Shown here in pieces: positions 15,234 to 23,221 of a DNA stretch of 28,574 bases. A model generated the notes under the pieces. That model ran no database searches, was not told the DNA's origin, and worked only from the letters and a program-made list of their open reading frames with translations. The stretch covers positions 1-28,574 of the IMG/VR virus record IMGVR_UViG_3300032294_002849. The stretch is one strand, 5' to 3'. The stretch comes from a virus. The translations under genes were made by a program, and so were the position numbers. Numbering within the stretch: position 1 is the stretch's first letter; each line of letters opens with the position of its first letter.

Positions 15234-16570
15234 GCTTTTTTCGCTTTCGCGATATCTGTCTTCTGCAAGCGCCCTTCGCCGTCACCAGCGCCAGCCGTCA
15301 TATCTTTATAGGATTTGGCGACCTTGCTGATTCGACCGCCAGCCTTGCGGGCCGGAGCATCCCGGTGATGCTTTGCAATGTCGGTCTTCTGGAGGCGGCC
15401 TTCGCCCGAGACAGCGCCAGCTTCCATGTCCTTGTAGGACGAAGCAACCTTTGTAATGCGCCCACCAGCCTTGCGCGGCATCGGCAGACCAGCAGCGCCG
15501 GGAAGCATAGGCGGCATGCCCGCTCCCATCATTGCCGGCGGAGGAGCCGCTGGCACCGGAACAGGCACGGCGCCATCACGCGGAGGCTGCATCGGCATGT
15601 CTTCTGAAGGATGCCGGCGCTGACCAGCCGCAATCACAATGTTGATGTTGGTCTTGCCCTTGCCTTTCGTGCGGCCGCCAGACTTGCGACCCGGGCGATC
15701 TTCCGCGGCACCGCCATGAGCCTTCTTCAGGCCCTTCAGCGTCATAGCAAGACGCGCACGCTTGCCAATCTTGCCGGGCTCTTCAGCGGCCTTCTCCAGC
15801 TTCTTCGCCGGGATGGTTTCGCCTTCCTTGACCTTCAGAGCCTTGCGCAACGCGCCGGGCTTCTCAATGGCTTTCTGGATCCACTTTTTTGGCGTTCCGC
15901 CTTTTTTGTAGCCACGCTCCATGCGCCGGAGCTGATCAGACTCATAAAGGTCGCGCGCTTCTGGCTCGCGTGGGCGCCTGTCTTCAATGTCCCGCGGGCG
16001 CATGACTGAGCGGCCGCGCTCCGTGACCGACTCCGCGCCGACATAGCTCGGATCCTTGCCGCCCATGGCGCGGCCAGCCTTACCGCCCTTTTTGTAATGC
16101 TCTGCGGCGGCGCGCTTTGGCTTCACCTGAATCGTGCCGACGCGATCCTTCTCGAGCATCGTTTCCTTGTCGGACGGGACAGAACCGCCCGTGGCGCGCT
16201 TCGCCATGCCACCCTTTTTGAAAGCGCCGACATGCTTGATGCCCTCGCGCTCTTCATTGGCGGCGCGGACGTCGCGATTAACTTTGGCGTTTGCGTATTC
16301 CTTTGCGTCCGCCTCCACCTTGCCGCCAGCCTTGCGCGGCTTGCGATCGGCGCGAGCATGCACGGCGGCGCCGGAAACCTTGCCGCCCTTATTGTAAAGA
16401 CGGGCCTTGCCCACGGGGCGAGCGCCAGTTTTGACATCGGCGTTCAGCGGCTCTGCGGGCGTCCAATCAGCCTGCGTGGTATCCTGATCCTTTTTCAAGG
16501 TTCCCGGCGAAGCAAGCATCCGGGCTTTCGCCTTCAGCTTCTCGCGGGCCGATTTGGCCATGGCATACAT
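15221..16570 (-). CDS. KKGG-repeat basic polyvalent-type protein
   Basis: This 449-aa protein (start ATG 16570, GGAG 9 bp upstream) is very basic and low in hydrophobic content. It contains scattered motifs FKKGGMAKRATGG, YKKGGKAGRAMGG, YKKGGTPKKW, YNKGGKVSG and RKAGGKVEA. About the middle lies IQKAIEKPGALRKALKVKEG followed by PAKKLEKAAEEPGKIGKRAR and LAMTLKGLKKAHGG. I recall that helical segment from large virion proteins of many phages. A Pro/Met-rich linker follows, then two 42-residue tandem copies (366-407 and 408-449) starting RKAGGRI. It probably binds DNA or is packed into the head with the other polyvalent proteins. No enzyme motif is seen. Confidence 0.72.
   Translation of the reverse strand: MYAMAKSAREKLKAKARMLASPGTLKKDQDTTQADWTPAEPLNADVKTGARPVGKARLYNKGGKVSGAAVHARADRKPRKAGGKVEADAKEYANAKVNRDVRAANEEREGIKHVGAFKKGGMAKRATGGSVPSDKETMLEKDRVGTIQVKPKRAAAEHYKKGGKAGRAMGGKDPSYVGAESVTERGRSVMRPRDIEDRRPREPEARDLYESDQLRRMERGYKKGGTPKKWIQKAIEKPGALRKALKVKEGETIPAKKLEKAAEEPGKIGKRARLAMTLKGLKKAHGGAAEDRPGRKSGGRTKGKGKTNINIVIAAGQRRHPSEDMPMQPPRDGAVPVPVPAAPPPAMMGAGMPPMLPGAAGLPMPRKAGGRITKVASSYKDMEAGAVSGEGRLQKTDIAKHHRDAPARKAGGRISKVAKSYKDMTAGAGDGEGRLQKTDIAKAKKARDK
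15224..15475 (-). repeat. Tandem 126-bp duplication encoding 42-residue units
   Basis: Two in-frame copies (15350-15475 and 15224-15349) encode RKAGGRI(T/S)KVA(S/K)SYKDM followed by AGA, GEGRLQKTDIAK. The AGCCTTGCG anchors at 15341 and 15467 are exactly 126 bp apart. DNA copies are diverged, so the duplication is old and maintained as protein. Confidence 0.85.
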
Positions 16571-16609
16571 TCTTTGTCTCCAGCTAGAGATTCGGGCGTC
16601 CCCGTTCCG

Positions 16610-19045
16610 CTAACGCGGAAGCCCTGATAATACAGCAAGTGCGCGCCTAATTATAGAGCCTCCGCGGTCGTAATTGACTGCGCCGCCCTTTTCGTAGGCC
16701 GGGAGCCCCTTCAGGATGGCGGCGCGCATGCGCGGCGTGATCTCAAGAGAGTGCAAATCGTAGTTTTTTTCGTCACCATCATCTTCGTAAGAGATGTTGA
16801 ACTTCCCGAACTTCGCGTCCGGATCAAGCTTTGAAACAAGTTTCTTCATACGCTGCGGGACGAGGCGGTCGTAGTAGCCCCTCATGCCTTCGCCGCCGAT
16901 AGAAAGATCCTGACCTCGCAAATGATGCGTGGCCATATTGCCGGATATCTCCGGCTCCTGCTCCAAAAGGCGTGAGGCGACTTCCTTGCCAAGGTATTTT
17001 TCAAGCTCGTCCTTCTCCACCTTATGGCCGAGAGCTTCAGAGCCATCATGCGTGATTGCGCTCAGGATTTTATTGTCAGGCGACCACATGACGTGCTTGA
17101 CCTGATTGCTCAGGTCATACCGCTCTGCCTGATCCTTGCCGGGCGTCCAGACAAGCTTCTTGTAGCCGCCTTCAGCCGCCTCGCGCAGGGCGCGCTTCAG
17201 AGCAAGGTCGGTCCAGCTTTCTGTTGATCCGATATGCGGGCCGGGCAGAACAGCAGAATGACTCTTTGTCCGTTGGTCATAACGGGCTTCTCTGTAATCT
17301 CTCAAGGCGTTAAATTCTTCCTGAGAAATAACTCCTTGGGAAAGCAAGTGAATTGCTTCTCGCCCAGAATGGTTTTCCAAAAAATCTTCGCGAGTTCGCA
17401 TATTTTGCGGAAGAAATTTATTTCCCCCAAGAGATAATATTTTATCAGCCGCATCCTTCGCTTCGTTTGAAGCTTCTATAGCTGGTGGCTTTATGCCATG
17501 CTCGCGGGCATCTTGCCCCCAATCGCTTTGTATCTCCTCAACATGCAAAATCTTTCCGCCCATAGGCTCGCGGCGATCTGACATGCGAAGATGAGCGACG
17601 ACGTTAGGGACGTTCCAGTGGGAGGATTCATAATTTTCTGGATCTTTTTGAGACGCAATAATATTTTCATAAGTTGCGTGCTCATCATCAGACATCAAAC
17701 CAGACCATCGCTCCCCGTATTTTTCCTGCATTAATTTGGCATATTTTGCAGCTTTTTCGGCACCAGAAGTGTCGATCTTTTTCGGCAAATGCAGCAGGAC
17801 TTCCCGGTAATTTTCTCCATCTGGGATTGTGTATGCAGCATATTTGGCAGCATTTTCTTTGCGCCATGCAGGATTGTAGGTTTGCGCTATTGTATCCTTC
17901 ATGGCCTCCGCTTCATCGCTTTGGCCATTAAAAATCAAAGATTGCCTTTTTGCGTGCAACTTATTGACGAGGGCGATAGGATCATATTTCACCGTCTCCT
18001 GAATCTGTGGCAGATTTTCCTGAAAATGCCGCGCAACTTCCTTCGGATCCACGCTCTTCTGCCCAGCAAAAGCGTCTCTAACGCCTGACCAATCAAGCTC
18101 TTCGGCTTTGACATTGGGCGATCCTTTTATCTTGTTCAGGATCTGGTCAATCGGGGCGCGCTGGGGCATTGTGCTGGCCGCCTCGGCTGCGGCGCTGTAA
18201 AGGCCCATCGGCGTCAGGTTTCTCGCCGTTTCTACCGCCTTCTGCGCGTCCGACTGCCGGGCCGCTCCAGCAACAGAGAGAGCCTGATTAACAGGATCGT
18301 CAATTGCGCCGCCCTCAGCGCGAGCAAGAGGGCGACCGATTGGAGCAACGGCGTAGGACCAAAGAATAAGACGGCGCGCCATATCTTCCGGGTCATCGCG
18401 AAGCTCAATCGGGTTGATGGCGCCGCCGTAGGATTTTGCAGTCTTTTTGCAAGCTATAATTGCCCCTCGGGAAATCTCAGCTTCCGGAAAAACAGACTTT
18501 ATCTCCGAAAGATATGATGCAAGCTTTCTGTTTTCTTGCCATCCATCTCGCGTTGATGTCCCTATTCCGCTGCCATTCCCTTCATATACCGAAAAATAAG
18601 CCTCGCTATCTGGCTTTAAATATTTATGGGCGTTTTTAATAACGCTCATTCTGTGTTCGGGCTCTTTAATTACATTAAGGACATTAGCTACCGTCGCCAT
18701 ATCTGCGGGGGTTTCGGTAAACTCGTCATGAACCGAATTGTTATGCTCTTCTGTTCTATTAAATGGATCAAATACCTTACTGCTTATTTTATATTTATCG
18801 CGGAGGTGCTCTGTCCCCTTATCAAAGCGACCGCCACCGATATCAATATTTCTGGCGTTTTGTTTGCCGGAAAACGCAGGGTGGTTAAATAAAGCAGGAA
18901 CCTGATTGCGAGATGTTTTCGCAGAATTAAATTCCTGAACCGCCTCAATTCCCATTGCAGGCCGGATATCTTCGTGCGTTTCAACAGCGCTGAAAGGCTC
19001 GACGCCCGTCGCGGGCATTATGTCGTCATGCGTATCGACGGGCAT
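16610..19045 (-). CDS. Methyltransferase-like domain fused to polyvalent-protein region
   Basis: This 811-aa protein starts at ATG 19045 after AAGAGG. Residues 5-32 contain a duplicated THxDIxPAxG motif. Residues about 50-202 look like a class I SAM-dependent methyltransferase: NIDIGGGRFD (67-75, motif I-like), FDPFNRTEEHN (92-102), ATVANVLNVI (117-126), then SVYEGNGSG and GWQENR, and REG-like ISRGAIIACKK. Residues 300-811 resemble large polyvalent protein-associated regions: WNVPNVVAHLRMSDRR, HVEEIQSDWGQ (501-511), WTDLALKRALREAAEGGYKK (611-630), QAERYDLS and EGMRGYYDRLVP (719-730). The end is AYEKGGAVNYDRGGSIIRRA. It probably travels in the virion or modifies host or phage molecules. Substrate is unknown. 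The architecture itself is the notable point. Confidence 0.72.
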   Translation of the reverse strand: MPVDTHDDIMPATGVEPFSAVETHEDIRPAMGIEAVQEFNSAKTSRNQVPALFNHPAFSGKQNARNIDIGGGRFDKGTEHLRDKYKISSKVFDPFNRTEEHNNSVHDEFTETPADMATVANVLNVIKEPEHRMSVIKNAHKYLKPDSEAYFSVYEGNGSGIGTSTRDGWQENRKLASYLSEIKSVFPEAEISRGAIIACKKTAKSYGGAINPIELRDDPEDMARRLILWSYAVAPIGRPLARAEGGAIDDPVNQALSVAGAARQSDAQKAVETARNLTPMGLYSAAAEAASTMPQRAPIDQILNKIKGSPNVKAEELDWSGVRDAFAGQKSVDPKEVARHFQENLPQIQETVKYDPIALVNKLHAKRQSLIFNGQSDEAEAMKDTIAQTYNPAWRKENAAKYAAYTIPDGENYREVLLHLPKKIDTSGAEKAAKYAKLMQEKYGERWSGLMSDDEHATYENIIASQKDPENYESSHWNVPNVVAHLRMSDRREPMGGKILHVEEIQSDWGQDAREHGIKPPAIEASNEAKDAADKILSLGGNKFLPQNMRTREDFLENHSGREAIHLLSQGVISQEEFNALRDYREARYDQRTKSHSAVLPGPHIGSTESWTDLALKRALREAAEGGYKKLVWTPGKDQAERYDLSNQVKHVMWSPDNKILSAITHDGSEALGHKVEKDELEKYLGKEVASRLLEQEPEISGNMATHHLRGQDLSIGGEGMRGYYDRLVPQRMKKLVSKLDPDAKFGKFNISYEDDGDEKNYDLHSLEITPRMRAAILKGLPAYEKGGAVNYDRGGSIIRRALAVLSGLPR

Positions 19046-19055
19046 CTCTAACCTC

Positions 19056-19253
19056 TTATTTGAAATGGTCGGACAGTTTAACCTTTTCAGGCTCCACTGC
19101 GTCTACCGCGCCGCCCTCTGCGCGAGCCTCGCGCGGAACTTCTTCGTCCCATTCATACCATTCCTTGCGCGAATAGTTGGACGAGTCATGGTGCTTATCC
19201 AACCCCGGAAACTGCGCATAAAAATGACCACGGTCTAATTCAGGCTTTTCCAT
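19056..19253 (-). CDS. Small orphan protein of the polyvalent block
   Basis: This 65-aa protein starts at ATG 19253, immediately after the stop of the GP88-like gene, with GGGGAAATAA as ribosome-binding site. It is charged and aromatic (GHFYAQFPGLDKHHDSSNY, RKEWYEWDEEVPRE) and carries ARAEGGAVD, almost the same tripeptide context as ARAEGGAID in the 811-aa protein. This shared GG motif suggests that it is a detached piece of, or co-evolves with, the polyvalent proteins. No known family. Confidence 0.6.
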   Translation of the reverse strand: MEKPELDRGHFYAQFPGLDKHHDSSNYSRKEWYEWDEEVPREARAEGGAVDAVEPEKVKLSDHFK

Positions 19254-20666
19254 TTATTTCCCCTTCCCTGCTTGCGGCTTGATGCTGACCCTGAAGTTGG
19301 TGGCAATCGGATTGCCATCCTCGTCGCGCTCAAGCGTGCCTTTCGGCGTTTTCTTGAACTGCGGATCATACTTAACAAAGAAACCCTTGGATTCGACATG
19401 CGCCGTGTCGTTCTTACTGGCGACGTTCTTGTTCTTCAGGCCGACAATGACGCCCTCTCCGGGGTTTTCAATACTGTCCAGCGGCCGGAAGTCATGCGTG
19501 TCGCCAGAAATTACGCGATAAACCTTGCCGGTCTCCTCGTCGTGAACTTCCTGCGGGATGGCGTCCTTGTGGCTAAATGCCATGGCAACATTGTTGCCCT
19601 GATCCAGACGCCGGCGCATCTCTTTCCAATTGCTGTGCGGGTTATCAACGCCCTCCTGAGAGACGCCCGTTGAAGAATAGGTGTAATGATGATTTGGCGC
19701 GACAGGATCGTAGCCCATTTTGGTGTAATCGTAAAAGTCAACTTCCGGATGGCCTTTAATAATCGGCTCAAGAATCTTGGGGCTCAGGTCAGAAAGAACA
19801 TTCAGGCGCACGCCAAGCTTGTTGCCGTTATATTCTGCCTCGCGCTTGGCGCTCTGAATTTCATCAAACAGGCGAACAGCAAAAGCTTCCGGCTCCTGCA
19901 ACATCGCAATCGTTTTGTTCAGGCTGTTAAGGCGCGGTCCCTTGAATGCGTCAAGGTCGCGGCCGCCACCAACTTGGAAATAATTGCCTGACGTCTTGCC
20001 AAGGCATTCGTCCTTGCAGGACGCATGATTGGGGCACGTCTGGAAGTTGCCCATCTTGAACGCCGGAGCCAACGCAAGGCCGGTCGTCTCAACGCCCATG
20101 CCGTCAACTTCAAGCGGCTTTCCGCCCTTGTAGCCGGCCTCCGCCTTCATAAGCTTCTCGTTGCGGCCCAGAAGCGGGACAGGCTTGCCGTCCTTGCGCA
20201 TGCCGATATACGGCGCCAGCTTCTCAATAGCCGACTTCGTGTTAGCGACGCGCTCCTTGTAGGGGAGGTTCATATGTTCTTCGATAGCTTTATTGAACGC
20301 GTCCGTTAGCGTCTGGACGCGAGGCATGTTCGCCTCTTCCTCAGCACGCTCCGCCCATGGGGCGCCTTCCGGAACATTATACATAGAGCCAAGCGTTGGC
20401 TTCGGCTGCATCCCGACACGCCCCTCAAACGGGCTTTTGGGCGGCGGCGCAGGCGCGGGCATCGGCATCTGTGGCGCTGCTTCAGGAAGCGATCTGGCGA
20501 CATCCATAGCCCCGACGACAGGCTCTTCCGGCATGCCGCCCTTCGCCATCACCTGACGCCCGACATGCGGCATATATTGCGTCGGATATTCGTCCTCCAG
20601 AAGCCGTCCGCCTCTGGCCATTTTGGCAATACGAAGCGCCTGATTAATGAGATCAAGCCTGCTCAT
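19254..20666 (-). CDS. GP88-like protein with CxxxxxCxxxC motif
   Basis: I chose ATG 20666 (470 aa), after GGGAG, over ATG 20684; it overlaps the portal stop by 14 bp. The N-terminal 110 residues are Pro/Met/Gly rich and include ARGGRLLEDEYPTQY and MAKGGMPEE. From about residue 200 the family core appears: TCPNHASCKDECLG (Cys 211, 217, 221), RLNSLNKT, GVRLNVLSDLS, HPEVDFYDYTK, HHYTYSSTG, NNVAMAF, VISGDTHDFRPLD and GVIVGLKNKN. This sequence of motifs matches phage proteins named gene product 88. The Cys cluster followed by VRLNxxSD and FYDYTK suggests a metal- or iron-sulphur-binding enzyme. Such proteins are often near replication or metabolic genes; here it sits in the head module. Confidence 0.72.
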   Translation of the reverse strand: MSRLDLINQALRIAKMARGGRLLEDEYPTQYMPHVGRQVMAKGGMPEEPVVGAMDVARSLPEAAPQMPMPAPAPPPKSPFEGRVGMQPKPTLGSMYNVPEGAPWAERAEEEANMPRVQTLTDAFNKAIEEHMNLPYKERVANTKSAIEKLAPYIGMRKDGKPVPLLGRNEKLMKAEAGYKGGKPLEVDGMGVETTGLALAPAFKMGNFQTCPNHASCKDECLGKTSGNYFQVGGGRDLDAFKGPRLNSLNKTIAMLQEPEAFAVRLFDEIQSAKREAEYNGNKLGVRLNVLSDLSPKILEPIIKGHPEVDFYDYTKMGYDPVAPNHHYTYSSTGVSQEGVDNPHSNWKEMRRRLDQGNNVAMAFSHKDAIPQEVHDEETGKVYRVISGDTHDFRPLDSIENPGEGVIVGLKNKNVASKNDTAHVESKGFFVKYDPQFKKTPKGTLERDEDGNPIATNFRVSIKPQAGKGK

Positions 20667-22986
20667 TCGGAACTCCCGGGACATTTAACAGCGGCGGCTC
20701 CTCGCCCTCCAGCTGCGCCATCATTTCAGGCGTCAGAACCTGTTCAAGCAATGGGGCCGACTGCGGGTTTGCAATCAGCTCTTTGGCAAGATTAATCGCC
20801 GCAAGTCGCTCGCGAGTTTCGCGATCGCGTTGGCGGTTGGCCGCATCAAGCCGGGCGTCAATCGCGCGCGACTCAATCTCTTGCTGGCGCACCTGAAGCT
20901 CGGCCGCCTTCATGGCGTCGCCCTCCTGATCCGCGCCGACAACGCCTCCGCCGGTCGCCCGCATCTGTATTTCCTGCGCCTTGGCCTGCGCCGTCAGCAT
21001 GCGGGAATCCGCGTCCTGCTTCTTGATCTTCAGTTCTTCAATTGCCTGAATCATCTGCGGCGGCATCTGGCCCTGCGCTTCCGCCGGCGCCATAAACTGC
21101 TCCGGATTGCTCCAGCCCATAGCCTTCATGGCGGCAATGTCGATCTGCTTGGGATCATACATTGCGGGGTTCGCCTGTTGCAGTTGCTTCAGGGCCATAA
21201 TCTTCATCATGCGCTGCGTCTGGCTCGCCGTATTCGGGTCCGCCTGAGGGACCAGATCGCAGTTGTCCAAAGCCTGAATGAAGGTTTTTTCGTCCCAATT
21301 CCGGCACGCCTTCTTGTTCCGGCCCCAGAAAGACTCAGGATGCTCCCGGAAACAACGCACCAGCAATGCAAACTCTTCAGCCTGCGCCGCATGCAGTCGC
21401 TTGTGGACGCTGTTCAGGATCTTCGTCGCCTGATCAATCAGCGCAAGCGTCGTCCCGACAGGCGCGTCCGCCCTGCCCTCGCCAACCTGCAATTCGCTGG
21501 TCGACCCGACACGCTGGCCGGTTTCAACCATGTATTGAACAAGGTTCATCAGGGCCATGCCGGGCTCCTTGTAGGGTAGCGGCATGACAGCCTGATTGAT
21601 CGGAACGCCTCCGGTTTTTACAAGGGCGCCGCCGCCGGGCGGCACGCGGAAGATGTTGGTGTTTTGCCGGGCTCCCGTGTCTGCCATCAGGAAGCCCGGA
21701 AAATTGGCATACATGCCGGCGTCAAGCATTTCCCTTACGGCCGCTGTGACCGCATTCGTGGTATTACCCAGAATATGAAGTAGACCGATATCGTAAAACC
21801 CCATACCAGGCACAAAGGTAAACTTGACAAAATTCGTTCTGGACTCAGGCAGCTCGTCGCCTTCCTGTCCCGTCGGCTCGTCATAATTCCTCACGATCGA
21901 GAGGATTTCGCGAGACGACGCATCAATCGTTACGCGATAGGGGATTTCGAGACCCGTGACTTTCCCCTTATAGCGATGCTCAAATCCGCTGATGTCGAGC
22001 TCGCAATATATCTCGTAGATTTCCCGGTCACGGTCATCGGCATTAAACGTATCCACTTTGATGCCCTGAACATCCGCCTTCTCTCTCTGGACGGCGTCAG
22101 GCTGTTCCGGCTTTGGCGTCGAAAGATTGATGTCGCGGTAGACGCCCAGAATCTGTAACCGCCGGACTGTAGATGGGCGCATAAAAACGCGATGCGTTAT
22201 ACGCTTCGCGTCAGAAAGCGCCGTCGCCGCGTTATTGACTATCAGGTCGTCGGCGTCGACCGTTTCACTGACGGGCCTGCCCCGCAGCGGACAGTAGTAA
22301 ACCTTTTTGAAAGCCGTCCCGCCAAAGCCGAACATGAACAACATGCGGTCGGTGTCGGGGTAATATTCCTTGGCGATCGACGTCAGATAGTGATTCAGAT
22401 CCGTCTCGAGAGCATGCGCCATCTGATCCTGCTTCAGGGTCGTCTCGGCGCTTTCGCTTTTAACCTTTACCGGGCCGTCCGTAGGCAACATCTCGCTGCG
22501 GGCATTGGCCTGAAAACGAAGAACCGCCTCGAGCAGAAGCGGGTGGCGAACCTTTGACATGCCCTCGACCGGCGCGCCGTCAGCGGCCCCCTGAAGGCCG
22601 GGGATCTCTACCTTCAGGCCAAGAAGCTTGATGCCCTGCGCCCGGTCTTCAATCCAATCCTGCCGGCTGTCCAGATCGTCCTGCACGCCCTTCAGAAGTT
22701 CTTCCGCAATGCGGCCAAGCTCGAACTGGTCGATTTCGTCAACGAGGTTGGAAAACCATTCCCTGGCCTTATCTGCGTCGCCGACCCGCTCAACAGGCTC
22801 GCCATCAAGCGAAACGCTCAAGGATCCGTCGTCGTGCTCAATGCGCAGAATGTTGCCCCGATCGTCCGTCTCAGGTTTGTCAACGTCGTTAAGAATTTCA
22901 ACGAGGACGTCTTCCGCCGGCGCGAGCCCCGCGACCTCCCCCTCTGACTGCCGGATTGCGGGATTAAGGCCGGGAACCATTGGCAT
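20653..22986 (-). CDS. Portal protein
   Basis: This 777-aa protein has the size and composition of podoviral portals. ATG 22986 follows AAGGAAATTAATT. The N-terminal part contains LVDEIDQFELGRIAEELLKG and the conserved-looking MSKVRHPLLLEAVLRFQANARSE. Mid-protein are DRMLFMFGFGGTAFKKVYY, DADDLIVNNAA and FVPGMGFYDIGLLHILGNT. Towards the end are GSTSELQVGEGRADAPVGT and TLALIDQATKILNSVHKRLH. The C-terminal 180 residues are a Gln/Ala/Glu-rich helical region (barrel-like). It would form the dodecameric DNA channel at the head vertex and bind the terminase. It lies downstream of the large terminase with one small gene between, the usual order. Confidence 0.85.
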   Translation of the reverse strand: MPMVPGLNPAIRQSEGEVAGLAPAEDVLVEILNDVDKPETDDRGNILRIEHDDGSLSVSLDGEPVERVGDADKAREWFSNLVDEIDQFELGRIAEELLKGVQDDLDSRQDWIEDRAQGIKLLGLKVEIPGLQGAADGAPVEGMSKVRHPLLLEAVLRFQANARSEMLPTDGPVKVKSESAETTLKQDQMAHALETDLNHYLTSIAKEYYPDTDRMLFMFGFGGTAFKKVYYCPLRGRPVSETVDADDLIVNNAATALSDAKRITHRVFMRPSTVRRLQILGVYRDINLSTPKPEQPDAVQREKADVQGIKVDTFNADDRDREIYEIYCELDISGFEHRYKGKVTGLEIPYRVTIDASSREILSIVRNYDEPTGQEGDELPESRTNFVKFTFVPGMGFYDIGLLHILGNTTNAVTAAVREMLDAGMYANFPGFLMADTGARQNTNIFRVPPGGGALVKTGGVPINQAVMPLPYKEPGMALMNLVQYMVETGQRVGSTSELQVGEGRADAPVGTTLALIDQATKILNSVHKRLHAAQAEEFALLVRCFREHPESFWGRNKKACRNWDEKTFIQALDNCDLVPQADPNTASQTQRMMKIMALKQLQQANPAMYDPKQIDIAAMKAMGWSNPEQFMAPAEAQGQMPPQMIQAIEELKIKKQDADSRMLTAQAKAQEIQMRATGGGVVGADQEGDAMKAAELQVRQQEIESRAIDARLDAANRQRDRETRERLAAINLAKELIANPQSAPLLEQVLTPEMMAQLEGEEPPLLNVPGVPNEQA

Positions 22987-22988
22987 AA

Positions 22989-23207
22989 TTAATTTCCTTC
23001 AGCGTCTTCAAGGAGGCCAGAAATATCTTTGACAAAGCGGTCGAGACCCTCGCGAGCCGCCATATTATCATCCAAAGCCTGTATTTCATAGATGCGCACA
23101 TAGTCGTGGGGTTCCTTCCCCCAGACCGTCACCTTGAACTTGCCAAGCCCCTGCCCGTGGGCCGGCGGCGCGTCGACCACGTCGACAACAGCATTTGCAT
23201 AGATCAT
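22989..23207 (-). CDS. Small conserved protein between terminase and portal
   Basis: This 72-aa protein contains VVDVVDAPPAHGQGLGKFKVTVWG and EPHDYVRIYEIQA, then a helix AAREGLDRFVKDISGLLEDA. The short beta-sheet/helix plan and the GQGLG-x-F-x-V-x-VWG string are distinctive. From memory similar small proteins sit in this position in aquatic phages. Two bases separate it from the portal start. Function unknown. Confidence 0.68.
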   Translation of the reverse strand: MIYANAVVDVVDAPPAHGQGLGKFKVTVWGKEPHDYVRIYEIQALDDNMAAREGLDRFVKDISGLLEDAEGN

Positions 23208-23221
23208 TGTGATTTTCCGGA

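Noticed and set aside
16605-16620. Terminator hairpin at the end of the 811-aa gene
   Set aside because: The 6-bp stem over the stop is followed by a GC-rich stretch with no T-tract on the minus strand.
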